A stretch of DNA of 64,000 nucleotides from positions 2,298,783 to 2,362,782 of the forward strand of contig JADCRB010000048.1 of the NCBI GenBank assembly GCA_021464245.1. The letters run 5' to 3'. Each line of letters begins with the position of its first letter. The first letter of the stretch is position 1. The position numbers and the translations under genes were made by a program. Below are positions 47,131 to 60,386 of this stretch, one piece after another. The stretch comes from Carallia brachiata. Taxonomy: Eukaryota > Streptophyta > Magnoliopsida > Malpighiales > Rhizophoraceae. The notes under the pieces are model-generated. The model was not told the DNA's origin. It worked only from the letters and a program-made list of their open reading frames with translations, and did not search any database.

Positions 47131-49566
47131 GGTCCTATATATATAAGTTTGAAGTTAAAAGAAAATTATCTTTTTTTTTCTCTCTTACTATGTTACAAAT
47201 TCTCATTAATTTATAAATAAAAAATGCTAAAAATACTCCTTATTTTATTCCGCTATAAATTCATAAAAGGAAAAACAGATCCTATCTATGAATTTTTCTT
47301 TCTAAAAAAAATTATGTTGAAATTTTTATTTAAATTTCTTGTTTTTTAAACGAGAAAAAAAATCTTAAAATAAGCCAATAAATTAGGTCAATCATTTTAA
47401 ATTTTTCACATTATTTTTAAAATAGGATAAAAATTACTCATAAAATATGAAATATAAAACAATATTTAATTCACATAATCACTCTTTACCATTAAAAACT
47501 TAAACTCAACTTATTCTTTTCAAAGTCCAACTCAATTTATTCACACTATAAAATTGAATTCAACTTGCTTAATTGATTGTTCTGTCTACCGTAAGCTTTG
47601 CAAAATAACTCATGTATTATTTTTTTCAATTGTAGGGCTTTCACTATTTTTCATATATTTTTCAATCCTCCAACAAAAAACACCCAGTTCATCCCTTAAC
47701 ACATAACTTGAGATTAATGCCTAACTTGAGGTCTTTTTCTCTTTCTTACTTTTGTCATATTTTATTTTTTACGTATAACTTTGCTGCAATTATTTTGTCT
47801 TACTTTTTGTTTAATTTAGCTTAGATATAAAGAGGCACATATATAAGCCTAAAGCTGAGAATTTTTTTTTTCTCTACTGCGTGGCAAATTCTCATTAATT
47901 TATAAATAAAAAATTAAAAATACTTTACATTTTATTTTGCAATAAATTCATAAAAGGAAAAAACAAATCCTACCTCTAAATTTCTCTTTTTATTTTTTTA
48001 AAAGGACAAAATTACTTTAAAATTTTAATTTTAATTTCTTATTTTTTTAAATAAGAAAAAAAAACTCCAAAAATAAGCCAATCATTTTAATTTCCTGTAT
48101 TATTTTTAAAACAGAAAAAAATTACTCATTGGATAAGAAATATAAAGCAATATTTGATTTACACAATATCTCTTTACCACGTACAATTCCCAACTTATTC
48201 TTTTCCAAATCCAACAATTTCTTACACTATAAAATTCAATTTAGCTTGCTTAATTAATTATTCTACTTAGTATATGCTTTGCAAATTAACTCATATATCA
48301 TTATTTTCTATTGTTAGGGCTTTCACTATTTTCCATTTATTTGTCAATCCTCCAATAAAAAGTACCCACTTCATGCCTCTAAACACTTAACTTGAGGTTT
48401 TTCCTTTTTTCTTACTTTTGCAATATTTTATTTTTTACGTTTAACTTTACTGCAATTATTTTTTCCCTCATTTTTGTTTTATTTAGCTTAGATGTAGAGA
48501 GGTAAATAAATAAAACGATTTCAATTTTTTTATTTTAAATTTTAAAAAAATAAAAATAAATTTATCAAAGTATGTTTAAGCTTGGTTATCGCGCAGTCTA
48601 ATACTAGTTATACATAAGCCTGAAGTTGAGAGAAAGTTGTCATTTTTTTCCCTCTACTACGTGGCAAATTCTTATTAATTTATAAATAAAAAACTAAAAA
48701 TACTCTATGTTTTATTTCATAATACATTTATAAAAGGAAAAAAAATCCTACCAATAAATTTCTCTTTCTTTTTTTTTTAAAGGAAAAAAATTATGCTAAA
48801 ATTTTAATTTTAATTTATTGTTTTTTAAACAAGAAAAAACTCCTAAAATACGTTAATCATTTTAAATTTTGTATTATTTTTTAAATAAGAAAAAAAATTA
48901 CTCATAAAATAAAAATAGAAAGCAATATTTGATTTACATAATCACTCTTTATCGTATACAACTCAAACTCAACTTATTCTTTTCTAAATGTAACTCAGTT
49001 TCTTTACATTATAAAATTGTATTCAACTTGCTTAATTGATTGTTCTACTTGTATGCTTTGCAAATTAACTCGTGTACCATTATTTTCTATTGTTAGGGCT
49101 TTCACTATTTTCCTTTTGTTTGTCAATCATCCAATAAAAAGACCTAGTTCATGTCCTCTTAACACCTAACTTGAGGTTTTTCCCTTTTTCTTACTTTTAC
49201 AATATTTTATTTTTTTCGTTTAACTTTGTTGCAATTATTTTGTCTCTTTTTTTTGTTTAATCTACCTTAGATGTAGAGAGGTAAATAAATAAAATGATTT
49301 CAAATTTGTTTTTATTTTTAAATTTAAATAAAAAAATAAATTCATCAAAGTATGTTTAAATCTGCACATCGCGTGGGTCTAACAGTAATTACATATATAA
49401 GCTTGAAGTTGAGAGAAAGTTGTCATTTTTTTCTTTTTACAACGTGACAAATTTTTATTAATTTATAAATAAATAAAAATATAAATAATCTATATTTTAT
49501 TCCACAATAAATTAATAAAAAGGAAAAGTAAATCCTACTAATACATTTATCTTTTTATTTTGTTAA
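47131..49566. mobile_element. Tandem array of four Helitron-like units
   Basis: Four units in the same orientation start with tatataag(c/t)(c/t)tgaagtt. The aligned 'aag' positions are about 47145, 47845, 48615 and 49399, so the periods are about 700, 770 and 784 bp. Each has the phrases attaatttataaataaa, ttagggctttcactatttt, and ttaacttgaggtttt. Units 2 and 3 end with a GC-containing segment just before a CTAG/CAGT-like terminus (atcgcgcagtctaatactag at about 48589; tcgcgtgggtctaacagt at about 49370). This resembles the hairpin-plus-CTRR end of plant Helitrons. Unit 1 lacks this end; unit 4 is cut at about 49566. No Rep/helicase coding is present. Confidence 0.6.
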
Positions 49567-50012
49567 AAATAGATCTTTGACACTGATTTGAGACTCTGCA
49601 ACTTATGGATAAGTGTCATTCTCCAAACACATTTAGATCTTTGACACTCATTTGAGACTCTATTGCTAATGTTTGAGAGATATATGCATAAGCAATTAAT
49701 ACCAATTCACAATAATATGCATTAGTCAAAAATAAGAAGAAAAAATTTGAATTTTATGGATTTACGACCCTACAATAATTTTTCCTACGATCTTACATGA
49801 TTATATATGATATCATAATGTTACCTGCAATTCTACCCTATCCAACTTGAGAACAATTTATTTCATGCAATCTAGATAATTGAAAGAATTTAGGATTGTA
49901 GGAGTTTGCAATCCTACAATTCGGATCACAATTTTAACAACTGTCGTGATGGAAAATTTTAAAATTATTAATGTTGAGGAAGAAGACAATAATTAAAGGT
50001 AAATTATATATT
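49567..50012. repeat. Short direct repeat in intergenic DNA
   Basis: A 27-bp phrase beginning agatctttgacact occurs at 49571-49597 and 49635-49661 with one mismatch. The rest is AT-rich sequence without a gene. Confidence 0.6.
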
Positions 50013-51049
50013 AGCGCTGTTCGGCAGTGTTGTTAAACAAAGTGTTGTGAACAAAAGTACTGAAGATAAAAGTGTTATTACTCAAAGATGTTTGGTAAAA
50101 ATAGGAAAAATCACTATGAAAAAAATCAAATTTAAATTTGCTTGTTCGGTAAAATTACTGTTAGAACAACTGTTAGTATGTAAAATAACCATAAAAGACA
50201 TGATTATTTTATTTCAATTTTAAAAAATTCACATATTTGACAATATTTAATTTAATAATTGAGAACTCTCCTCAGGTTATATATATAAATATGTGTGTGT
50301 GTGCGCGCGTGTGCTTAATTTAATAATTGAGAACGTGATTCATCAATTATATTTAGTGTATAATACCAATCTTTCAAAAAATAACACAAAATACAGTAAA
50401 ATTCTTGATGGTCCAAAAGCAAAGGGAAGCTAGCTCAGAACATGCACCTTTACTGAAAGTTTCATCAATCTATCATAAATTGCTGACCAAAATCAAAACT
50501 ATTGATCATGGTAGCAGCTGTCAGTTCGGCCTTTGTGTCATCATCACCAATTCTCCTAATTATGAAGAGAAAAAAAAAAACAACCTTAAAGAAAAAGAGA
50601 GAGAGAGAAGAGAGACAGAGAATATTAGTGCCTCTGGATTTTTTGGGAAGGCGACCTCAACAATGACGACTATGAGGTTGACTTTTTGTGCCTCAAAGAC
50701 TTGAGACATGAGCATAGTGAGGTATGTTAGTCAAAGGCATTTAATGGCGTGGAAGAGAATCAGCAGAGAGAAGAAAAAAAAAAAAAAACCTTATATAGTG
50801 ATCTAACGGGAAATTAAAAACGGTAGGGATATTTTTATCCATCATGTTAATTTAAGGTACAATGTAGTCTTTTAATTTTTTTTGCCAATAGGAAAAAACA
50901 CAATTTGTTGCTTTTTTTCAAACCTTAGTTTTGAGGGTATTGTGTTTTCAAAATTCAGTTGTAAAAATATTACCAAACAATATTTTAGTTACATTCATCC
51001 CCAAGCCAGCTTTTTTTCATCTCAACACAAGTTGAACCATACTACCAAA
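50013..51049. mobile_element. Possible hAT-like MITE
   Basis: The left edge ctgttcggcagtgttgttaa and the reverse complement of the right edge (tatgtttggtagtatggttc) form a degenerate inverted repeat about 1 kb apart. A 99-codon open frame at 50405-50704 is not recognised and contains a GAGA tract, so it is probably chance. A (TG/CG)n run at about 50290-50312 could adopt Z-DNA. No clean target duplication was found. Confidence 0.3.
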
Positions 51050-54000
51050 CATAATTATCATACTAACATTATTATAATATATTTCACAAATATATTCGCA
51101 TAAATAATAAGTTCACCTCATTAACAACGATGTCCAACGGTAATGGCTCATACAAAAGATTTTTTTATTAAATACCAAACTTCGTTATCAATTATTATTA
51201 TATTAATACTATCGCAACATATTTAACAAATATATTCACATACGTTAACAAGTTTACCTCATCATCAATTATATCAGGGTGATAATGGCCAATGTACGAC
51301 ATATCATTACTATATACCAAAATTATCATCAATTATAACTTATGTATGTTCTCATGAAAAATCCAGAACTCTGAAATATATTGAGAAAAAGAAGAACCTA
51401 GAACCTAAGCAGCAAGTACTTTAATCAATACAAATATTCTTTTGAGATCCGATTGGGTCGTACTAGTTCAATTTAGAAGTCTTCTTCAATCAATAAGTTT
51501 CATTCGTATCCCTTGAGAATATTAATATCGTATTCCTACCATTGAAATATATTTTACAAATATATTCACATAAATTAGTAAGTTTACCCAATCAACAATT
51601 AAGTTTGGTGATAATGGATGTTAGTCATTATTAAATATCAAACTCTTATTATTAATTATAGCTTCGATATATCATGATAGGTACATGAGCATGTTGTATA
51701 GACAAGTTTCGATCTCCAAGTAAATTGGATTTTTTTTCTTTGAATCAAGGCTATATTGCTGATATTAGAGTAAAATATACACAGGTATCTTAAGCCAATC
51801 CACAAGAACATGTGTACGTTAAAAATGATTAAGATGAAAATATTTTGAATTTTTGTCAAGTTCAATTTACCTTGTCCAACTGATATATAATTTGAAATCG
51901 AAGTCTAGTTTCCTATGTACCCTAAGTTGCTTTTCTCTCTTAATCTACCTCTTTTTCTTTTAGCCATATGAAAAACAAATCACAAGCTTTTATATATGAC
52001 AACTTCAAAGTGGAAAAAAAATGAATTATCACTATGTTTCCCATTCATTTATTTTCCCCACTTTTCTTCTAGCTATTTTATTCTCCTCATTGAGCTTTGT
52101 GTTGATACTAATCACTTTTCTCTTCCAATTTTTTTCCTAATCTCAAACTTATATTCATCTATATCATTATTTAAGGCAATTATTAATTAGTTAAAAATGA
52201 CATATTTAACCAAAATTGGAAAAAAAAAAAACAAGTGAACTTTTCAAGAAATTGCTTTATCACTTAACTAACCTGTGCAGTGTGCATGTTTAGTAATATT
52301 TATTGACAAAGTTATTTTTACTTATATTTCATTTAAAAAATAAAAAAAATTAAATATTAAGCATCATTTTTTTAAAGAAAAAAATTTAGAAATAGTTTTC
52401 TACCTCTCTTAATCTAGGCTAAGTTTGCTAAAATAGTAAATTAAATTTGAAAAAATAGTTAGCCAAATTAAATTTATTTAGAAATTTTTTAAATAGTTTT
52501 TAACAGAACAAAAGGAAAAGTTTTCTTGTCGTTTTACAAAAGCAAAAAAAAAAAAGGATTTTGGAAGCAATTCTTTCTCTTTTCTTCTATGTTGAGGAAT
52601 GTAAAAGTAGTTTTTTTTCTTTTTAAAAAATGAATTTGAGAGATTTATTTTTTCTTTTTTCTTTTTTAAGAAGGAGGATTTGAGAGTAATTTTTCGTCCT
52701 TTTCATTGTATTTTCCTTTGCTAGAAAATTTTTTAATTATAGAGATTTAATTACAATCAAAGAAGTTGATTATAATTAAATTTATATTAATTGATTTACA
52801 AAATCCTACTTCTATGTTTTCAAATTTTAATAATTATAAGACATTTTATTGTCCTTAATTTAGAATTTATAAAAAACTGCCATTTTATTGTCCTTAATTT
52901 AGAATTTATAAAAAGCTGCCATACAAGCAAAAACTTTTCTCTCATTTTCAGTAACATATACTTTTATTAGTATTAGACCTGTGCAATAAGCAAGTTTATC
53001 ATATTTGTTGAAAAGTTTTTTTGTTACTTGTGTTAATTTAAAAAGAAAAAAAAAACTTAAATGTTGAGTATCATTTTTATTTTAATAAAAATTTAGAATA
53101 GTTTTTCTCTCTAAATCTGGTTTAAGCTAAGTTTGTTTTTATAATTTATCAAAAAAATTTTGCTTTTATAGTTAAGATTTGGAATAAAAAATAATTAGTT
53201 AAACTGAATTGATTTTAGGAGAAATATTTTTATTTTTTCAAGTAAAAAAAAAAAATTTTGCTTCCTTCTTAAGAAAATTAAAAAAAGGATTTGGGAATGA
53301 TTTCTTCTCTTTTAATAGAATTTGAGAGTAGTTTTTTTTCTTTTAAGCAAAATATGTTAGTGTAAGTTTTTTTTTTCTTTTTTAAAATGAGACTTTGCTA
53401 GTAAGATGTATATTTAAATTCTAATTCTATTTAAATACTAATTAACGTCAAAAGATTGTAGAGTAGTTTTTTCTTCCTTGTTGTTTTCCATTTTCTTAAA
53501 AAGATAAAAGAACTACTCTCAAGTTTTTTCAAAAGGAAAGAAAATAAAAATAATTGCTCCCAAATCTTTTTTTTGTTTTTTAAGAAACAAAAATTTGAAA
53601 AAAGTAAAAAAAATTCATAAAATCAATTTAATTCAACTAATTGTTTTTTCAAATCTAATTAACTATAAAAAAAACTTAGCATAAATTAGATTTCGAGAGG
53701 AAAAAATTATTTATACATTTTTTTAATAAAATAAAACTGAATTTTTCAGTGTTTTTTTGTTTTTAGTTTAAATAACAAAAGTAAAAATAATTTTGTCGAC
53801 AAATAATCAAATATATTCAATTTGTGTATTATTTGGGTCTAATGCTAATTAGTTTAACGTCAAAAACTGAGAATTAAAAAATCTACTGAGAAATCCTAAA
53901 ATCAAGTAAATGGCACTATATAACAAAAAGGTAACAGACCTCATATACTTAACTAATTAATAAAATAAAATATAGATATAAATTCAGAAACACAGCCGCC

Positions 54001-54193
54001 CAAATTTTGGAATAATTTTTTTTAAAAAAAAACCTAGGAAAAAGGTCAATAAAAGAGGCTTCAAAAAAAAAAAAAAGGTGAAAGAGTAAGTCATAGGCTA
54101 AATAAACCCTATTTGATTTGCAGGAATCCAAAACCAAAAAACCCCTTTCTCTATTTATTGTTTTAAGGTTTTCAGGTGGGAGTGGAATCGCAA
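51050..54193. other. AT-rich intergenic DNA with a 41-bp tandem duplication
   Basis: No gene is recognised. A unit of about 41 bp (attgtccttaatttagaatt…aactgccat) is tandemly duplicated at about 52843-52921. The intervals 52370-52700 and 53080-53400 share repeated phrases such as gatttgagag and aatagtttt, so a local duplication is likely. The last 100 bp should hold the promoter of the downstream small gene. Confidence 0.5.
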
Positions 54194-55843
54194 ATGGCCG
54201 GTGAGGCTGGCTTGTTCAAATTCCTAAGTCCGAGGGTCCGTCCTCAATCCACAGACATCCAGGCCGCCGCCTTCTGGGGCGTCGCAGCCAGCACCACTGC
54301 TCTTTGGCTCATCCAGGTATATTAAATATTCCCCTTCTTTAACCCTCTCTTATCATAATAAGCCCAGTTGCTTTCTTGTTTGTAGTAGTAGATCCTCATC
54401 AAATACACATACATCATGCATCCCTCTGCATTTTGGAGATTTACGATTCGGTAATAGATGGATCTCCATCATGCTTCGCTCGCTCTATGTTCTTCGGTTT
54501 CATGGTCCCCTGTCCACGCTCTAACATCTCTCCTTTGAATGAATTTTTATGCTTCTTTTCCCTTTGACCCCTCCGAAACTGAAATTTGCGACATGATAAA
54601 AAGAAATCAATTTTATTGTTTGCTTTTTTTTGTTTAAGGAAAACGCATGGTTGCTTCACTTGGGTAGTTTTAATGTAACACCAAAGTGATTAGATCATTA
54701 AATGATTAAATTTATGGAAAATAAAAAACAGATAAACAGTCAGATGCCAATTGTTATTGGATCGAATTGTGTTAGCTAGTTGTTGCTACCTATTTGAAGT
54801 TACGAAATATTCCTCTTTTTGTGTGTCACTGTTTAGATTGCGATTTGTTACATTTTTCTCTTGTGTTAGTCATGTACTTTAGCTTTCTTCTGGCTCTTCC
54901 TAGTATTCGGTTGGATTCGTTTCACCTTGAATTGATAGCCTTTGTGCTTTTTTAAGTTTCTAAGGATTCAACTACCTCTTTTGTTTATGGACCTTATTTG
55001 GCTTGAAAGTGCCCCATCAAATTAAAAATCAATGCCTCCTCGGTGTTTACTCTGTGTGTTTAAATTGGTATTATAATTTCTGCGCCTTGCCAGTGCATCC
55101 ATGTCCTTGGGTGCCTTTCATGTTAAAGATGGAGCATAGTTATATTGTCGTGGATCAAAGTTAGATCATTACCCTGTTTGGGAAAGGAGACACTTCTCAG
55201 AACATTATTACAAATGAAATTGGTTTCAGTCTCTGAGAAACTCCTCCTACTCGTGTGCCAAACTTTCTTGTGCTGATTATAGTTTGAATTTTGTTGGTTG
55301 TATGATCAATAGGAATCTGGGATTATGAGGAATTGGATTTGCATCACTCCCTTTAGTATGTAATATGGGGAGCTTCCTCACAAAAATTGAAATTTGCTTC
55401 CCTTCACTAGTTGCTTTTTTTTTTTTTTTTTTTTTGAGAAAAGAAGTTTTTGTTGGCAGTTTGTCTCGTAGCAATGGTCTCTCTATAAAAACAAGAGGAA
55501 AACTGCGTATATATGATCTTTTCATGTGACATCTTTGTCCACAATTTGGTTTAGTGGCACCATTTTATGTTGACGTGCTTGTACAGAGTTGACATTATAA
55601 TTTCCCCTTGATTCTGTAAGTGCAGGGAAAATTGCATTCATGAAGTGAACGTTGGAGTTATCTAGTAAATTTTGTAGTAGGATTGGTTATGCATATTTAT
55701 TACTCATAATAAGATTTCCAAAAGCCTTTTCTGTTTTCGTTGAAATGAGTTTGCAATCCTAATGTGCGCATTGTTTCCTTCCCCAGCCTTTTGATTGGAT
55801 CAAGAAGACCTTTTTGCAAAAGGAGCAGTCTGAAGGGAAGTGA
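54194..55843 (+). CDS. QCR10: Cytochrome b-c1 complex 6.7-kDa subunit
   Basis: Two exons (54194-54316 and 55787-55843) encode 59 residues; the intron is GT-AG, 1.47 kb, phase 0. The protein starts MAGEAGLFKF, has a single membrane-spanning segment (AAFWGVAASTTALWLIQ) and ends PFDWIKKTFLQKEQSEGK. This matches the plant complex III small subunit (Arabidopsis At2g40765; potato 6.7-kDa CR6). It is a structural subunit of ubiquinol-cytochrome c reductase in the inner mitochondrial membrane. The membrane segment is followed by a positively charged end. There is no cleavable presequence, as is usual for this subunit. The frame is intact. Confidence 0.92.
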
Positions 55844-56948
55844 GCAGAGAATGAAGTTTCTCCAAGATTTCCGATTTTGTTCATCAGTTTGCTAAGGATA
55901 GACCATGAACAAAACTGAGCTTCAAACGAATAATAATGTTTTCTCTGACATTTTATTGCCGAGGCCTTCTTGGTATTATTGCCGGGTTGTACTGTAATTG
56001 AATACTTGTCTGTCTTTGACCCTATGTTTCTATGTTGATTCTTCTTTGAGTTTTTTGGTCTCCGTCTCACACTCTCTCGATAGAAATGGGATTTTCATTT
56101 GACCGAATGTTTCCTTGCTCTCAATTATTTTTCTTTCTAGCAAATATATATCCTTAAAATCATTTATCTCTATTCTTAATACCTGGATTATTAGCTAGTC
56201 ATTTGTTTTTGGGGAAAATTAAGATCTGGATAAAAAAGTTCTTTTCTTTTGGCGGTAACGCTGCTCCTACTTCATGTTTTATCCCCATTTAGTTAACGTT
56301 TAAAAAGAAGAAGAAAAAAAAAGAACCATCTTTGGATTAAACAATCTAAAAAGAAAACAAAGTAAGCTAGGCCCCTCAACGTTTTGTTTGTGTAAGAAAC
56401 ACGGATTCTAAGGAACTCCAATATGACCCATCAATTGCCAAACAAAATGCTTCTTTTTGTGTCTTTGTTGACAAAACGGGATCCAACTAATGATTCCAAT
56501 GTGTATTCGGAACCAATGTAAACTTCATGCAAGATTTTATAAGCAGCTACGGATGCATTATATCTCCTGACCAATTCAATTTGATGAAAAAAAATGAAGA
56601 GATGAAACAAAGACAAATGCGGGTGAAAGTGATCCAAAGTTATAACATAAATCATTATCCCTATTCCGACAGTATGAACGTGTGAACACTTTGAAGATCT
56701 CACGGCGACACAAATTTATTAGACAGAAAAACGTTATACACTCCAAGTCGTTTCTAAGAGTTCCACACAACAGTTCTCCCTCCGGCATCACCTAATAACA
56801 AAGCAGGCGGAACACAAGCAATTAACTCAAAAGAGTTGATGAAAGATTGCCAGCGAAATAAACATGTTATCATAACATATATCTTGCAGAATAACAAACC
56901 ATGTTTAGGCAGAGAACGAAAAAGAAACATAAAATTAATCTTCCAGGT
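55844..56948. other. Intergenic between convergent genes
   Basis: This interval holds the 3' UTR of the complex III gene (to about 56060) and the 3' UTR of glyoxalase II on the other strand. No further gene is supported. Confidence 0.55.
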
Positions 56949-59900
56949 TTAGCCTCTCCAGTTGTCCTTCAATTGCCTAATCTTCTGAAGAGCTTCCACA
57001 GGAGACTGGCAACCAACTCTTGCCTGTAAAAGAGGTAAAAGCTCGCATCAGAGACCTTGGCTCACACAACACAAACTAAAACAACCTACAGCAGCCGGAG
57101 AAAAGCACATGCAAAGTCAGATATGACTGGCAAAATGTGGCTACTGTTCCAATTGCTTAACCAGTATATATCTAACTTCATTATATGGTCAACCATCCCA
57201 TTTAACACAATCCAAATGCCAAAAGGAGTGACCTGCAGATCTGGAAGATCCACACGCATAAATGGATTTGTTTCCATCTCTTCCTCAATCGTAGAGGGAA
57301 TGGTGGGAAGCCCTGCTCGTCGCTGTTGTTGGGCCCATGAGAGCTTTTGCTGCATCTTTACGTTGTCTGGTTCAATGGTTAGAGCGAACATCAAGTTTTT
57401 GACCGTGTACTGGAGAGACATGAAACCAATTTTGTGTTGGCATATGCATAAGGAAAGACATGCACAGAGTTGAAATTATCTGAGAAAAGAAAATTTTGCA
57501 TTTTTGTAATGATGAAGATGAGGAGTCTATTTTCTGCGCAATGACACTTTTCAGTAACTAGAAAGATGACTAACACGCTCATATTCCTACAAATTGTTCG
57601 AATTCAACAGAATAGTCAATTATCCAATTATGCGTGCATTATTGGATATTAGAATTCCTTTGATAGCATATGCATACAAAGAGTCCAGGGATGATCCTTA
57701 CCCTCAATCATAAGAACAAGAGCTAATGAACAAACCAGCCCAAACCCCCCCCCCCCAAAAAAAAACCCAAAAAGACAACAGTTTGCCACCGCACAAAATG
57801 TGGTGCACAACTTTTTGGGAGTACAGTTGTTACGAAGTGTCACGTAGGTTCCAGATCCAAATGGTTGTATCATATTCATCTACTCTCATGTGACTTTATT
57901 TGGATAGGAAAAGCTTCTCTATTCACATCACAGTTCAAATAAGTCATATTTTTTCCCTTCAAACAGATGAATCAATGTGGAAAAAACTCTCTTAAGCATC
58001 TTAGAGCAATGTGCACAACAACATTTCGATCACAGGTGTAGAGCATCAGTTGAAATTCAATGAAAGAAAACTTTACCTCATGACCGCAGTAGACTTGAGT
58101 GGGCCCTGGCAATGAACCCAATGTTACACAGAGAGATCGATACATCTGTTCTGCTGTTCCTTCAAAAAATTTTCCACAGCCAGCAACAAACTACATGAAA
58201 CAAAACTTTAAAAGGATTACATTGTTTGAAGCTGCATAATTATAATTCGACTTTGGACAAGGGGACTGCTATGCCAGCCAACCACTAGAAACCTTTAATA
58301 TTTTATTATTTTCAGCATGCCTTTTCATAAAGTTGTTTACTGTTTGTTGGCTCCCTACAAGAAGATAGTGGAAGAAATATGCAGCATTATAACATTTCAT
58401 TTTTCTAAGACAATAAACAATTCAAATTTATCTTCACGAAAGTTAGTTCCAAACAAGCTAAACGAATTCCATCCCAAACTTACCAATGTGTCCCCAGTGA
58501 AAACAGCTGGGTCTTCTCCCTCCTTCCCAGTCACATAGTAACTTATGTGACCTTTGGTGTGGCTGATTACAGAAAGTCAGCGGAAGAGTGGAGAATAACC
58601 ATAAAAGTTTAATAATAACATGTGTGAGAAGATGCGCGCACGCAAAAACATGCACGCATACACACAAACAAAAAACAGAGAAGATGACATTGTAAGAATA
58701 AGAAGGCAATGCAAGATTTCATAATTCGGGAATAAATCATGCAGATAACTTGGCTTGTGCTTTTCTTTCCTAGTCAATAATAGACCTAAAATAGAAGCAT
58801 AACTAAGTAAAAGAAAAAAAAAAAAAAACCAACTTGTTGATGGTAGACAAAGGAAACGGCAAGAAATCCAAAGGAGTCATGGTTGAATCAATGGACGTGG
58901 AGGCATGACAGAATTAACTGATGAAGTTTACAATGGTTGGTTTATGATAATGAGATGATTAAGTCTTACAGCCACGATAAATCACGTGACACAGCAAACA
59001 AACAACCTCTTTTTTCTCTCTTATTCTCTTATTTCGGAAATGTATCACCATCAACAAAGTAGTCAAGAAATTGGACATTAAAAAGAGTCAGTCTACAAGT
59101 TTCAACACATCCCATTTAATGAATCACGGTTTGGAGTCTACCACATAAAAGCAAATAAAATGTAGGGTAGGGAAAAGCGATTAAAAATGGGGAGGGGAAA
59201 GGAAGGGAATGATAATTTAGTATTAGCATACCAAGGGGTGTGCAGAGCCAATATATTAATATGAGGACCAAGAGAGAACTTATTCCCATTCTCCAGTTCA
59301 TCAGTGCAACCCTCGACCTTGTCCAGAGCCCCACCATATACCTTGATTCCAGGCACCAGCTGCTTTATCTTTTCATTTCCCCCAGCGTGATCCCTGTTAG
59401 TCGGTCATCATAAGTTAATCCATCATTCCACCGATTATCAATTTAATTCTTCTTTCGTTAATTGAACTATTGTTATTTACACGCCAAAATCGCCCCATGC
59501 AAGCACATAGCAAAGCAAAAGTGAGGCCCACACAAGCTTTTTTTTTGCGTGTATGAGGTGATTTTAGCGTGTATATAACAATGGAAAAAGTCTCGTACAC
59601 GGACGTTGGTACACAGAGAAAATATACATATTGTGTCGAGCTTGATTATTTCTACAATAAAATTGATAAAATATAATGTAAGAAATTATCACATTATTTT
59701 TTGTTAGAAAAAAAAATAAGCGCAGTTGTAGAAATAACCAAGCGCATCACAATATGTATACTTCCTCTGTATACCAACCTCCGTGTAAGAAATCAAGCCC
59801 TATAACAATTGCCTGTTAACTGTTATCATTGTAATCCGACTTTGATCATGTAAAAAAGACCATAAACTAATTGATCAAAGAACCAAAATCAAAAGCAAAA

Positions 59901-60386
59901 AAATAGCGAGAAACAGTGGAACATTGAAATAATTAACTAATCTTGCAAGTGAAGAAACAAGAAGCAGGGAAGGTAGAAGAATTAGGAACCAACCAATGAC
60001 GATGAGTAGTCAGAACGAACTTGAGATGGACGCCGTGTCCGTTGGCAGCTTCAACAAGCTTGTCGGGCTCCACGGGATCCACAACTGCAGCCTCTTTGCT
60101 GCTCTCATCGATTATCCTGCGAGACACGACCACAACAACAACAACAACAACAACAACCTTAGCAGTAGCACTTCATTTATTGAAATCTAATCTGATCTAC
60201 ATGAAGTGAAATTTAAAATAAATTAATTAAATTACTAATAAAAAAGAAAATTATATTAATTACAAACCCTAATCATTGTGTACATTAAAAAAGCAACAAG
60301 AAAAAGAAGAAAGATGTGGTAAACAGATACCGCACTCACAGGTAGGCGTAGTTATCCTCCAAGCAAGGAACAGGGAATATTTTCAT
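56949..60386 (-). CDS. GLX2-2: Hydroxyacylglutathione hydrolase, cytosolic (glyoxalase II)
   Basis: Seven coding exons, from 5': 60340-60386, 59994-60116, 59232-59393, 58484-58562, 58077-58190, 57233-57409, 56949-57023, all GT-AG, giving exactly 258 residues, the family length. The metallo-beta-lactamase metal site THRHWDH spans the junction of exons 2 and 3. Later ligands are visible in CHTKGH, FTGDTL and YCGHEY. The start [16 protein letters not shown] has no transit peptide, as in the cytosolic isoform (Arabidopsis At3g10850). It hydrolyses S-D-lactoylglutathione to D-lactate and glutathione, the second step of methylglyoxal detoxification, and uses a binuclear Zn/Fe site. The gene is intact. 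Confidence 0.95.
60130..60157 (+). repeat. (ACA)n microsatellite in glyoxalase II intron 1
   Basis: About nine ACA triplets lie just outside exon 2, in the first intron. They are likely length-polymorphic. Confidence 0.8.

Noticed and set aside
47131..49566. CRISPR array or satellite repeat
   Set aside because: Units are about 700-784 bp with transposon-like ends; no short repeat/spacer pattern is present, and this is a plant genome.
50405..50704. 99-codon plus-strand frame
   Set aside because: No recognisable family; it includes AAAA and GAGA low complexity and lies inside a MITE-like unit.
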